Shown: positions 43,036 through 54,648, numbered from the stretch's first letter. The stretch: 64,000 bases of DNA from Mycobacteroides sp. LB1 (GCF_013449725.1 NZ_JACCFF010000003.1:1-64000); one strand, 5' to 3'. Numbers and translations: made by a program. The notes: a model not told the origin generated them from the letters alone.

Positions 43036-44591
43036 GCCCGGCGCCTGCCCAGGAAGAACGCGGCCGCCGCACCGAGAAGTGCCGATACCACCGCGATTCC
43101 GCCCGCGATCCACCATGACGGACCGCCCGAGGCATCGGGGCTCTTGGGCCCGAGTAGCGCACCGACGATCGTGTTGAAGTTGTCGGTCTGATCGGTGAGA
43201 CCGGAGACGTTCGCGGCACCCGGGCCGTAGGCGGCGATACGCACCTGGGTTCCGGTGTGCGTCTGCGACTCTCCCTCCGGCGCGGTGGGATACATGATCC
43301 GCATGGTGGCGCCGTCGGCCGTCTTCACCGCAACAGACAGTGCGGTCGGGTTATTGAAGTCCTCGGGAACGATCAGCGAGGAGTGCCCGTGATCGGCGGT
43401 GACGATTACCAGGGTGTTGCCGTCCTTGCGGGCGAAGTCCAGTGCGGTGGCGACGGCCTCGTCGAGGGCGATGGTCTCCCCGATCTGACCACAGATGTTG
43501 GCCGCATGGTCCTGCTTGTCGATCGACGCCGACTCCACCTGCAGGAAGAATCCCTTGTCTTTACCCCTCTTCGAGTTCACCAGCAAGTCAATGGCTTTGG
43601 ACGTCATCGCGGACAGCTGCGGTTGATCCTTCGGTAGCTCGGGGTTGGGCCGGCAGGTGGTCGCGGGCAGCTTGCCGCCGTTGGGGACCGCTGCGGGCAC
43701 CTTGTCCCATTGCACCGGCAGGTTGCCCTTTCCGAACACTCCCAGCACCGGATTGTCGAGGCTGTCCACCTTGTTCAGATCGGCTGCGGTGGTGGGCAGC
43801 TGATACCCGGCGGCCTTCGCAACCTCCAGCGAGGTCTTGCCTTTGTGCTCGCCGCCGGTGATGGATTCATCGAAGTACTTGCCGCCGCCGCCGAGGCTGA
43901 TATCGGCACGGGTGGCCACCAGCTGTTCGGAGATGGAGCCCTTGCCACCGTTCTCGATCGCGTTCCCCGCGCACTTCTCCACGGTTTCTTTGGGGCCCTT
44001 GCAGTCCCGATCCGTGACATGCGCCGTGAGCACTGCCGGGGTGGCGTCCTGCAGCTCCGCAGTGGTGACGTTTCCGGTCGCGAAGCCCTGCTTCTGCACG
44101 ATCTCGAGGATCGTGTCCAGCGGCTTGCCGTCGAGGTCGACCGAGATGGCGCCGTTGTAGGTCTTGGTTCCGGTGGCCCAGCCGGTGCCGGAGGCGGCAG
44201 AGTCGGTCACATAGTCCGGCTTGCCCCTGTCGGACCCGTCCTTGGTGAGCGCGAAGGTCGTGTACTCGCCGGTGATCGGCAGCGCATCGAGCCCGGGAAG
44301 CGTTCCGGCGGCGCCATGCTGGTAGTTGCGCGCCGAGGTGATCTCCGAGGTACCCATGCCATCACCGATCAGCAGGATGACGTTCTTGGCGTCCCGGCCC
44401 TCCACGGAATCCCGCAGATCCGCTGTCTTATCGCCGTCACGGCCGCCCGCGGTGCGGTTCGCACCGCCGGTTTTGGCGATATCGCCGGCGGGCACCTCGG
44501 GAGAGTCCGAGGGCGGTGCGGCTGTTGCGGACGGAGCCAGCGCCAGGATGAGTGCGGACGTGAGGACCGTGGCTGCGTGCGAGATGCGCAT
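43032..44591 (-). CDS. phoA: Secreted alkaline phosphatase with C-terminal membrane anchor
   Basis: A 519-residue protein from ATG 44591 (GTG 44642 possible), with a signal peptide ending near ATAA. PhoA-type active site: metal-binding LLIGDGMGTSE, nucleophile Ser in TDSAASGTGWATGTK, VESASIDKQDHA, TADHGHSS and the last His in QTHTGTQVR. Two metal-bound zincs and magnesium hydrolyse phosphomonoesters outside the cytoplasm. A C-terminal hydrophobic helix followed by GRRRA anchors it to the membrane, which E. coli PhoA lacks. Usually phosphate-starvation induced; no Pho box was identified here. Confidence 0.9.
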   Translation of the reverse strand: MRISHAATVLTSALILALAPSATAAPPSDSPEVPAGDIAKTGGANRTAGGRDGDKTADLRDSVEGRDAKNVILLIGDGMGTSEITSARNYQHGAAGTLPGLDALPITGEYTTFALTKDGSDRGKPDYVTDSAASGTGWATGTKTYNGAISVDLDGKPLDTILEIVQKQGFATGNVTTAELQDATPAVLTAHVTDRDCKGPKETVEKCAGNAIENGGKGSISEQLVATRADISLGGGGKYFDESITGGEHKGKTSLEVAKAAGYQLPTTAADLNKVDSLDNPVLGVFGKGNLPVQWDKVPAAVPNGGKLPATTCRPNPELPKDQPQLSAMTSKAIDLLVNSKRGKDKGFFLQVESASIDKQDHAANICGQIGETIALDEAVATALDFARKDGNTLVIVTADHGHSSLIVPEDFNNPTALSVAVKTADGATMRIMYPTAPEGESQTHTGTQVRIAAYGPGAANVSGLTDQTDNFNTIVGALLGPKSPDASGGPSWWIAGGIAVVSALLGAAAAFFLGRRRA

Positions 44592-44654
44592 CGGGACAGT
44601 TTCCAGGGAACCGATGAACGGCCGGTGAACCGACACGGTCACGGCGGAGACGCA

Positions 44655-45794
44655 CTATTCGGTGGGCAGGTCCAGCACCAGACGCCCTTCACCACGCGAG
44701 ACGCAGGTCAGGAGCTGCCCTTCCTCGCGCTGCGATTCGGTGAGAATCTGATCGCGATGGTCGACGGATCCGGCGAGCACATTCACCTTGCAGGTACCGC
44801 AGAAACCCTGCTGGCACGAGTAGGCCACATGCGGCAGCCGTTCCTTGATGACGTCCAGCGCGGTGCGATCGGCGGGCACCTCCAGCACGGGTCCACCCGG
44901 GCCCAGCTGCACCTCGAACGGATGGCCGTCCACCACGGGCGCGGCGGCGAAACGCTCGAAATGTAGTTCCACAGAAGGCATTTCGAGTAGCCGTCGCTGC
45001 AGTACCCCGAGCATCGGCGCGGGCCCGCAACAGTACACGGCGTCGTTCTCCCCCACATCGGGCAGCAGATCGTCCGCAGTCGGCAGCCCCGACTCGACGT
45101 CCGTCCGCACGATGACCCGATCACCAAACCGCTTGAGCTCGTTGAGGAAGGGCATGGAATCGCGGTGCCGCCCGGTGTACACCATGGTCCAGGGCTTACC
45201 CAGCTGCTCGGCGAAGGCGATCATCGCGAGAATCGGCGTGATGCCGATACCGCCGGCGACAAAATGGAGCTTGCGCGGCCCGGGCTGGGTCATGGCGAGC
45301 GGGAATGCGTTACGCGGCCCCAGGATCGATACGGTCGTGCCGATCTGCAGCTCGTCATGCACCTCGACCGAGCCGCCGCCACCATCGGGGATGCGGCGCA
45401 CGGCGATTCGGTAGCGGAGGGGATCCGTCAGGTCGCCGCACAGCGAGTATTGGCGCATGCGCCCTGATGGCAACAGCAGGTCCAGATGCGCGCCCGGATG
45501 CCATGGTGGAAGCCGCTCCCCGTCGGGACTGGCCAGCACCAGGCTGACCACGTTGTCGTCGGTGGCTTCCACCCAGCGGTCGGCGATCACCAGATGCAGG
45601 GTCCGGTCGACGTGATTCTCCGGCGGCTTTTTGAGGATCAGCAGTGCGCCGATTGCGCGTACGGCGAGGGGGAACAGCGCCGTCGCGACCGCAATCGTGG
45701 GGGATACCGGCAGGGTGCCGTACAGCGTCGGCGGCAGTGGCGGCCGCGTCCGCTTGGGGGTCGGCTGCGTCTTTCGGCGGATACGGTCGAACAT
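44655..45794 (-). CDS. PDR/VanB-type flavin reductase with C-terminal 2Fe-2S domain
   Basis: A 379-residue reductase. Flavin motif RQYSLCGD, NAD motif GGIGITPILAM and YCCGPAPM, then a plant-type 2Fe-2S domain with ligands in CQQGFCGTC plus a later Cys (LLTCVS). The order flavin-NAD-2Fe-2S is that of phthalate dioxygenase reductase and VanB. About 60 extra N-terminal residues include a hydrophobic stretch (VATALFPLAVRAIGALLIL), so it may be membrane-attached. Its start overlaps the stop of the diiron-like protein gene, so it probably feeds electrons to that protein. Confidence 0.88.
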   Translation of the reverse strand: MFDRIRRKTQPTPKRTRPPLPPTLYGTLPVSPTIAVATALFPLAVRAIGALLILKKPPENHVDRTLHLVIADRWVEATDDNVVSLVLASPDGERLPPWHPGAHLDLLLPSGRMRQYSLCGDLTDPLRYRIAVRRIPDGGGGSVEVHDELQIGTTVSILGPRNAFPLAMTQPGPRKLHFVAGGIGITPILAMIAFAEQLGKPWTMVYTGRHRDSMPFLNELKRFGDRVIVRTDVESGLPTADDLLPDVGENDAVYCCGPAPMLGVLQRRLLEMPSVELHFERFAAAPVVDGHPFEVQLGPGGPVLEVPADRTALDVIKERLPHVAYSCQQGFCGTCKVNVLAGSVDHRDQILTESQREEGQLLTCVSRGEGRLVLDLPTE

Positions 45795-46711
45795 CAGTGG
45801 CCGACCGCGGCCTTCGCGGCCGGTGAGGTGCTCAGGTACGCCACGGCTTGCGCGGTGCTGCCCACCTGATCGGGTGAGAAGCCCGGGCGCATGAACTCCA
45901 GCGCCGACTTGGCCAGCTCGCGCCAGCGAAGGAACGCGCCGCGCTTCATGGCCTTGTTCATCTGCCGCAGCACCCCGAAAACGCCGTAGTTCGGTAAGGA
46001 CGGATCCTGGCGAACCAGGAACTTGGTGTAACGCAGCATCACACCGACAAGCAGGATGGTCGCCAGCACGAAGGTCAGCATCATGTGCCCGCGGCGGATC
46101 TGGAAGTAGCTGGCCACGTCGTAGGCGACGCTACGGTGCTCGACCTCCTCGGCGCCGTGCCAGCGGAACAGGTCCACCATCTCCGCGTCGGCGTCGAACT
46201 TCTCGAAGGGATGGTTGAGCACCCAGTCGCCGAGCACGGCGGTGAAGTGCTCGATACCCGCGATAAGGGCCAGCTTCTCCACCATCACCCGGTAGCGAAG
46301 CTTCTCACTGCGCAGCTCGTTGGTCCGCTCCAGCATGTGGGTGACGTACTCGATCTGCTCAAGCGCCGGGCGGACGTTGATGTCGTTCTTCTCCAGGAAG
46401 TCGCCCAGCACCTTGCTGTGTGTCTCGGCGTGCACGGCCTCCTGGCCCATGAACCCGATCATCGCCTCGCGGATCTTGTCGTCCTTCACATACGGCAGTG
46501 CGCGGGTGAAGGTGTCCACAAAGGCCCGTTCCCCTTCCGGCAGCAGGAGATTGAAGGCAGAGATGAAATGCGACACGATTGGCTCGTTGGGGATCCAGTG
46601 CAGCGGGGTGTGGCTGGTGTCGAACTGGACGTTGCGCGGCCGCAGCACGACCTCGCCGGGCTCGGTGGGTACGACGTGTAGACCAGTGGCTTGAGTTGTG
46701 TTGCGGGCCAT
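45794..46711 (-). CDS. PF10118 metal-dependent hydrolase-like (putative diiron) protein
   Basis: A 305-residue helical protein with aggagag before ATG 46711. Carboxylate/histidine pairs recur as in ferritin-like diiron enzymes: LPEGERAFVDT, MGQEAVHAETH (Glu91, His94), GIEHFTAVLG and HGAEEVEHRSVAYD. The family is named predicted metal-dependent hydrolase (PF10118), but its partner here is an electron-transfer reductase, which suits an oxygen-activating enzyme better. A hydrophobic segment (MMLTFVLATILLVGVML) near residue 215 suggests membrane contact. First gene product after the SDR in a three-gene operon. Confidence 0.82.
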   Translation of the reverse strand: MARNTTQATGLHVVPTEPGEVVLRPRNVQFDTSHTPLHWIPNEPIVSHFISAFNLLLPEGERAFVDTFTRALPYVKDDKIREAMIGFMGQEAVHAETHSKVLGDFLEKNDINVRPALEQIEYVTHMLERTNELRSEKLRYRVMVEKLALIAGIEHFTAVLGDWVLNHPFEKFDADAEMVDLFRWHGAEEVEHRSVAYDVASYFQIRRGHMMLTFVLATILLVGVMLRYTKFLVRQDPSLPNYGVFGVLRQMNKAMKRGAFLRWRELAKSALEFMRPGFSPDQVGSTAQAVAYLSTSPAAKAAVGH

Positions 46712-46720
46712 GGCTCTCTC

Positions 46721-47557
46721 CTATTTGTTGAGCTTATCGCTGACGCGGCCCCAGAAGAACCGGTTCAGCGCTGGGGCCAGACGGCTGAAGTGGTACTGCA
46801 TATGTGCTTCCGGGGTGACCGGGACGATCGACTTGCCCTTGGTGACGGCGTTGACAATCTGTTTGGCGACCCTCTCGGGGCCGTATCCGCGTTTGGCGTA
46901 CAGCCCCGCCCCCTGCTGCTGCCGATTGGCCTCGTCTTCGGGCGACAACCCCGAAAACTGGGTGGTGCGAATGATGTTCGTGTTGACGATGCCTGGGCAG
47001 ATGGTGCTCACCTTCACCTTGTCGCGCCCGAGCTCACCACGCAGCACGTCGGAGAACATGAATACGGCTGCCTTGCTGGTCACGTAGGCGCTCATTTCGG
47101 GGAGCGGCGTATAGGCAGCGGCACTGGAGATGTTGACGATATGACCGCGCTTTCGTTCGGCCATCCGCGGCCCGAAGGCGCGGCAGCCGTAGACGACTCC
47201 GTTGAGATTGATGCTCAGGACCCGCTGGAAGTCGGCAGAAGGGGTGTCAAAGAACCTGCCGGCCTGACCGATGCCGGCGTTATTGATCAAGACGTCCGGC
47301 ACACCGTGGTTGGCGCATACATCGTCGGCGAATGCGGTCACGACAGCTTCGTCGGAGACGTCCAAGGCATACGAATGAGCGGTGCCGCCTGATTTCTCGA
47401 TGAGTCCGACGGTCTCGTTCGCGGTGTCGAGGTTGATATCGGCGACGACGACGCGTGCGCCCTTGCGGGCGAACGCCAGCGCCGTTTCACGGCCGATACC
47501 GCTTCCGCCGCCGGTCACTACTACCAGGCTGTTGCGCTGTGCGCTGCCGGATGTCAT
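46721..47557 (-). CDS. SDR oxidoreductase, first gene of the diiron-reductase operon
   Basis: A 278-residue classical SDR with cggagg before ATG 47557. Nucleotide motif TGGGSGIG, NNAG in LINNAGIG, catalytic Ser in VNISSAAA and YVTSK. A C-terminal basic/hydrophobic tail (YHFSRLAPALNRFFWGRV) suggests membrane association, as in lipid-acting SDRs. It is nine bases upstream of the PF10118 gene. An oxygenation followed by, or preceded by, alcohol oxidation of a lipid is a reasonable guess. Confidence 0.87.
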   Translation of the reverse strand: MTSGSAQRNSLVVVTGGGSGIGRETALAFARKGARVVVADINLDTANETVGLIEKSGGTAHSYALDVSDEAVVTAFADDVCANHGVPDVLINNAGIGQAGRFFDTPSADFQRVLSINLNGVVYGCRAFGPRMAERKRGHIVNISSAAAYTPLPEMSAYVTSKAAVFMFSDVLRGELGRDKVKVSTICPGIVNTNIIRTTQFSGLSPEDEANRQQQGAGLYAKRGYGPERVAKQIVNAVTKGKSIVPVTPEAHMQYHFSRLAPALNRFFWGRVSDKLNK

Positions 47558-47636
47558 GCATCCTCCGAGTCCCGCGCACCAGTGCGCTTACGTGATGGAG
47601 GAGATTGTAAATCACCTGCACAGGAGGAAAAAAGAC

Positions 47637-47963
47637 GTGACGCCCATTACGGGGTTCCCGGGGGTTTATCGAGGGGAAACATGCGTTGACCTACGCATTG
47701 AGAGCACCGCACCGCAGGGTGTCGCGCCATCTAACCACCCGAGTTGGCGTACTACGGGGTTCCTGACATATCGTTTTGATTACTTGTCGCGTCGGGGCAC
47801 GAGATCCGCTGGTCAAAGGTGTCCGGTGGGTGCCTCATCGTCACCGCGAGCACACCCAGCAGACGGCCGAGAAGGACGCTACAGACAAGGGCCAACGGGC
47901 CAGCCGCGGGATTCCAGCACCGTTCCGCGTCGGTCTGTGCGGCACCTTCGAGGAGGGCATTGA
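47637..47963 (+). CDS. Possible leader ORF upstream of gltB
   Basis: GTG 47637 is preceded by aggaggaaaaaagac, the strongest ribosome-binding site in the vicinity, and the frame runs 108 codons to a stop 54 bases before gltB. The product (opening VTPITGFPGVYRGETC) shows no domain, signal or membrane segment, and the second half is Arg/Ser/Pro rich like a non-coding translation. It may be a regulatory leader peptide, a remnant, or not a gene. Confidence 0.3.
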   Translation: MTPITGFPGVYRGETCVDLRIESTAPQGVAPSNHPSWRTTGFLTYRFDYLSRRGTRSAGQRCPVGASSSPRAHPADGREGRYRQGPTGQPRDSSTVPRRSVRHLRGGH

Positions 47964-47964
47964 C

Positions 47965-47987
47965 GGGTGCATCCACGCGATGCACCC
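47965..47987 (+). promoter_or_regulatory. Hairpin in the gltB leader
   Basis: gggtgcatc and its exact complement gatgcaccc flank a 5-nt loop, ending 30 bases before the gltB start. It could influence translation or act as an attenuator; no U-run follows. Confidence 0.45.
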
Positions 47988-48017
47988 GGCCAGGCCCCGG
48001 AGATGAGACGAGCAGCC

Positions 48018-51000
48018 ATGCCACACCCCGCGACCGGGCTCTACAACCCGGCCTATGAGCACGATGCGTGCGGTGTCGCCATGGTCGTGGATATGCACGG
48101 CCGGCGCAGCCGCGACATCGTGGACAAGGCCATCACCGCACTGCTGAACCTGGAGCACCGTGGTGCCGCGGGAGCCGAGCCGAATAGCGGTGACGGCGCA
48201 GGAATCCTGCTGCAGATCCCGGACAAGTTCTTCCGTGCCGTCGTGGACTTTGAGCTGCCCGCCGAGGGCAGCTACGCCACCGGTATTGCTTTCCTGCCCC
48301 AGGGGTCCAAGGACGCCGCCGCCGCATCCGAGGCCGTCGCGAAGATCGTCGAGGCAGAAGGTCTGACCGTCCTGGGTTGGCGTGAGGTTCCCCATGACGA
48401 TTCCTCGCTGGGTGCCCTCGCCCGCGACGCCATGCCCACCTTCCGGCAGCTGTTCATCGCCGGCGCCTCCGGCATGGACCTGGAGCGGCGCGTCTATGTC
48501 GTGCGCAAGCGCATCGAGCATGAGCTCGGTAATCAGGGTTCCGGCCGGGGCAGCCTCGGTGAGGAAACCGTCTACTTCCCAAGCCTTTCCGGTCGCACCT
48601 TCGTTTACAAGGGCATGCTGACCACCCCGCAGCTGCGGGCGTTCTATCTCGATCTGCAGGACGAGCGGGTCGAGAGTGCGCTGGGTATCGTGCATTCGCG
48701 CTTCTCCACCAACACCTTCCCGTCCTGGCCGCTGGCGCACCCGTACCGCCGGGTGGCGCACAACGGCGAGATCAACACCGTCGCAGGCAATGAGAACTGG
48801 ATGCGGGCCCGCGAGGCGCTCATCACGACCGATGTCTTCGGCGGTGACGCCCAGCTCGACAAGATCTTCCCGATCTGTACGCGCGGTGCCTCGGACACGG
48901 CGCGGTTCGACGAGGCACTGGAACTGCTGCACCTGGGCGGCCGCCCCCTGCATCACGCGGTGCTGATGATGATTCCCGAGGCGTGGGAACGGCACGAGTC
49001 CATGGACCCTGCGCGCCGCGCCTTCTACGAATACCACGCCTCCCTCATGGAGCCATGGGACGGACCCGCCTCGGTCTGCTTCACCGATGGCACCATCGTC
49101 GGGGCCGTGCTCGACCGCAACGGCTTACGGCCGTCCCGTGTTTGGGTGACCAACGACGGGCTCGTCGTGATGGCCTCCGAGGCAGGTGTGCTGGACCTGG
49201 ATCCGTCCACCGTCGTGCAGCGCACGCGTCTGCAGCCCGGCCGCATGTTCCTGGTGGACACCACCCAGGGCCGCATCCTCGACGACGAAGAGGTCAAGGC
49301 CGAGCTCGCCGCCGCCGAGCCGTACCAGAAGTGGCTCGACGAGGGCCTGGTTCGACTGGAGCAGCTGCCCGACCGTCCGCACCAGCACATGCCGCACAAC
49401 CGGATCGTGTTGCGCCAGCAGGCTTTCGGATACACCTACGAGGAGCTCAACGTTCTGGTGTCGCCGATGGCGCGCACCGGTGCCGAAGCGCTCGGGTCCA
49501 TGGGCACCGACACTCCGATTGCGGTGCTGTCCAACCGTTCTCGGATGCTGTTCGACTACTTCCAGCAGCTGTTCGCACAGGTCACCAACCCCCCGCTCGA
49601 CGCCATCCGCGAAGAGGTGGTCACCAGCCTCGGTGGTGTGATCGGCCCCGAGGGCGATGTGCTCAACCCGACGCCCGAGTCGTGCCACCAGATCCTGCTG
49701 CCGCAGCCGGTGCTGCACAACGACGAGCTGGACAAACTGATCCACCTCGATCCCGCCGACGAGGTCAACGGACGCCCCCACGGCTTCTCCAGCCGAGTGA
49801 TCCGCTGCCTGTACCCCGTCGCCGAGGGCGGTGCCGGGCTGCGGACGGCGCTGGAATCGGTGCGTGCCGAGGCGTCCGCGGCCATCGCCGACGGCGCGCA
49901 GGTACTCATCCTGTCCGACCGTGAGTCGGACGACCAGATGGCTCCCATTCCTTCGCTTTTGGCAGTTTCCGCGGTGCACCACCACCTGGTGCGTGAGCGG
50001 TCGCGCACCAAGGTCGGCCTGCTGGTCGAGGCCGGCGATGCCCGCGAGGTGCACCACATCGCGGCGCTGGTGGGCTTCGGTGCCGCCGCCGTCAACCCCT
50101 ACATGGCGTTTGAGTCCATCGAGGATCTCATCGACCGCGGCATGATCCCCGGTGTGGACCGCGACAAGGCGGTCCGTAACTACATCAAGGCGGCAGGCAA
50201 GGGTGTGCTCAAGGTGATGTCCAAGATGGGCATCTCCACGCTGGCCTCCTACACCGGCGCACAGCTGTTCCAGGCCATCGGCCTGTCGCAAGAGCTACTC
50301 GACGAGTACTTCTCCGGATTGTTCTGCCCCACAGGAGGTATCGGTCTCGACGAGATCGCCGCCGATGTGGCATCGCGTCACCACCTGGCCTTCTTGGAGC
50401 GCCCGGAGGAGTGGGCGCACCGTGAGCTTGAGGTCGGCGGCGAGTATCAGTGGCGCCGTGAGGGCGAGTACCACCTGTTCAATCCGGACACCGTTTTCAA
50501 GCTGCAGCACGCGACCCGCTCCGGGCAGTACTCGGTATTCAAGGAATACACCGCTCTGGTCGACGACCAGAGCGAGCGCATGGCCTCGTTGCGCGGCCTG
50601 CTGAAGTTCAAACCAGGTCTGCGCCAGCCGGTTCCGCTGGACGAGGTGGAGCCTGCCAGCGAGATCGTCAAGCGGTTCTCGACGGGTGCGATGAGTTTCG
50701 GCTCCATCTCCGCAGAGGCGCACGAGACGCTGGCGATCGCCATGAACCGACTGGGGGCCCGATCGAACTCCGGTGAGGGCGGCGAGGATCCGCGACGGTT
50801 CACTCCCGACGAGAACGGTGACTGGCGCCGCAGCGCCGTCAAGCAGGTGGCCTCCGGCCGGTTCGGCGTCACGTCGCACTACCTGAGCAACTGCACCGAT
50901 ATCCAGATCAAGATGGCCCAGGGAGCCAAGCCCGGTGAGGGCGGCCAGCTTCCCGCGCACAAGGTGTATCCGTGGGTGGCCGAGGTGCGTCACTCGACGC

Positions 51001-52593
51001 CGGGCGTGGGGCTCATCTCGCCTCCCCCGCACCACGACATCTACTCGATCGAGGACCTGGCGCAGCTGATCCACGACCTCAAGAACTCCAACCCGCAGGC
51101 ACGCGTGCACGTGAAGCTGGTGAGTGAGAACGGTGTCGGCACGGTGGCCACGGGCGTCTCCAAGGCGCACGCCGATGTGGTGCTCATCTCCGGGCATGAC
51201 GGCGGAACGGGCGCCACCCCGCTGACCTCGATGAAGCATGCCGGTGCGCCATGGGAGCTGGGCCTGGCCGAGACGCAGCAGACGCTGCTGCTCAACGGTC
51301 TGCGTGACCGCATCGTCGTACAGGTCGACGGCCAGCTCAAGACCGGCCGCGACGTGATGATCGCGATGTTGTTGGGTGGTGAGGAGTTCGGTTTCGCGAC
51401 CGCTCCCCTGGTGGTCTCCGGCTGCATCATGATGCGCGTGTGCCACCTGGACACCTGCCCCGTTGGGGTGGCCACCCAGAACCCGGTGCTGCGTAAACGA
51501 TTCAACGGCAAGCCGGAGTTCGTGGAGAACTTCTTCCTGTTCATCGCGGAAGAGGTGCGTGAGCTCATGGCCGAGCTCGGTTTCCGCACCGTCAACGAGG
51601 CGGTGGGACAGGTCACCGCGCTGGATATCGAGCGCGCGGTGGCGCACTGGAAGGCCAGCAAGATCGACCTGACTCCGGTGCTGACCGAGCCGGAATCGGC
51701 GTTCATGAACCAGGACCTGTACTGCAGTGGTTCGCAGGATCATGGCCTGGAGAAGGCGCTGGATCAGCAGCTCATAGTGATGAGCCGCGAGGCGCTGGAC
51801 CGTGGCAACCCGGTGAAGTTCGAGACGCTGATCACCAACGTCAACCGCACCGTCGGCACCATGCTGGGCCACGAGGTGACGAAAGCCTATGGTGGCGAAG
51901 GTCTTCCCGATGACACCATCGACATCACCTTTACCGGCTCGGCCGGTAACAGCTTCGGTGCGTTTGTCCCGCGCGGCATCACCCTGCGGCTGTTCGGCGA
52001 CGCCAACGACTATGTCGGCAAGGGCCTGTCCGGCGGACACATCGCGGTGCGCCCGTCGCGTGAGGCGCCGGAAGGCTTTGTGGCCGAGAAGAACATCATC
52101 GGCGGCAACGTCATCTTGTTCGGTGCCACCAGCGGTGAGCTGTTCTTGCGCGGTGTGGTGGGGGAGCGGTTCGCGGTCCGCAACTCCGGTGCTTCCGCCG
52201 TCGTCGAGGGTGTGGGCGACCACGGCTGCGAATACATGACCGGAGGTGCGGTAGTGGTGCTCGGCCCGACCGGACGTAACTTTGCTGCGGGCATGTCGGG
52301 CGGCGTGGCTTATGTCTACGACCCCGACAAGCAGTTGATGGACAATCTCAACGACGAGATGGTGGATCTTGAGGCGTTGGATCCCGACGATGAGCAGGTG
52401 CTGCGCAGCTTGATCGAAAAGCATGTGGCGGCGACAGATTCTGCCGTCGGACAACGCATTCTGGCCGACTGGAGCGGCCAAAGCGACTCCTTCGTCAAGG
52501 TGATGCCTCGCGACTACCGTCGCGTACTGTTGGCCATCGCCGATGCGGAGCTGACCGGAGGCGATGTGAACGAAGCGATCATGGCGGCAGCTC

Positions 52594-52601
<8 letters not shown>
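48018..52601 (+). CDS. gltB: Glutamate synthase large subunit
   Basis: A 1527-residue protein; start ATG 48018 gives a short propeptide before the nucleophile Cys18 ([10 protein letters not shown]), as in known GltB precursors. Domains in order: class II glutamine amidotransferase (to about 430), central domain, FMN-binding synthase domain ([40 protein letters not shown]), the 3Fe-4S ligands in [16 protein letters not shown], and the C-terminal GXGXG domain ([21 protein letters not shown] region). With GltD it converts glutamine and 2-oxoglutarate to two glutamates using NADPH. gltD overlaps its stop by eight bases. Confidence 0.97.
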
Positions 52602-54060
<1,459 letters not shown>

Positions 54061-54066
54061 TTTCTC

Positions 54067-54113
54067 CGACGCTCGACGCTCGACGCTCGACGCTCGACGC
54101 TCGACGCTCGACG
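54067..54113 (+). repeat. 7-bp tandem repeat, six copies
   Basis: Six perfect copies of cgacgct (54067-54108) and a partial seventh (54109-54113), directly after the gltD stop. A candidate variable-number tandem repeat. Confidence 0.95.
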
Positions 54114-54507
54114 GTTGGGCTCCGCTTACGTGAGGGTTCGGCCGGTTGAATTGGGCCGGGCCGGCACACCGTGATGCTTCATGCCGTGATGATCCCCGAG
54201 GATGTTGCGGTCGAGCAGGTCCGACGCGATCCGTCCCAATGCCCAACGATCCGGACCCAGGGTTGTCGCTCAATTCGGTGGGGAGAGCCGATCGGTGCTA
54301 CGGGTTGGCCGAACTGGACGCCCTTCCTGTTACACAGCCACTAAAAAGATGCGTTGCCGGGGCCGCCGAGATCAGTAGCTCCGAATGATTTTAATCCGCG
54401 TTACCAGATATGTTTGCCTGACGTCAGCGTTTACACGTGAGATCGACAAGAATTTGCGTTATGCTACTGACCGGTTCTGAAAGATTGCCGATGCAGGAGA
54501 TGTTCTC
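54114..54507. other. Intergenic stretch after gltD
   Basis: No supported gene. On the minus strand about 49 codons ending at the TAA at 54126-54128 have coding-like composition (GPDRWALGRIASDLLDRN) but no plausible start, so they may be a gene remnant. Bases 54385-54507 are AT-rich and include a -10-like tatgct (54460-54465) ahead of the small ORF at 54508. Confidence 0.4.
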
Positions 54508-54648
54508 GTGCCCAACACACCCGCCGCGAAGACATGGGTTGGCCGAATTGCCTGGTCATTGATCCGTCATCCCATGAAGAGTCATGGTTTCCCCGCTAAG
54601 AACGAGCGATTGATTACTCCCGAAGAGATGCTGCGCTTCAGTCACTGA
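54508..54648 (+). CDS. Possible small basic protein, 46 residues
   Basis: GTG 54508 has caggaga seven bases upstream, and a -10-like tatgct lies 42 bases before it. The product opens VPNTPAAKTWVGRIAWSLIR and ends EEMLRFSH; it is basic with an amphipathic helix (WVGRIAWSLIRH) that could bind membrane, then an ITPEEML turn. It sits alone in an AT-rich intergenic region. I do not recognise it. Translation is supported only by the site, length and sensible composition. Confidence 0.45.
   Translation: MPNTPAAKTWVGRIAWSLIRHPMKSHGFPAKNERLITPEEMLRFSH

Larger units (their letters stand above)
47558..48017. other. 460-base leader region upstream of gltB
   Basis: No recognised gene. It holds a possible 108-codon frame (47637-47963) behind a near-ideal ribosome-binding site, an 11-bp direct repeat tacggggttcc at 47648-47658 and 47752-47762, and a hairpin at 47965-47987 just before gltB. 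No known riboswitch structure was recognised. Confidence 0.5.

Noticed and set aside
47752..48024. 90-codon minus-strand frame opposite the gltB leader with a hydrophobic segment
   Set aside because: No ribosome-binding site, start within gltB, and composition not convincing as a gene.
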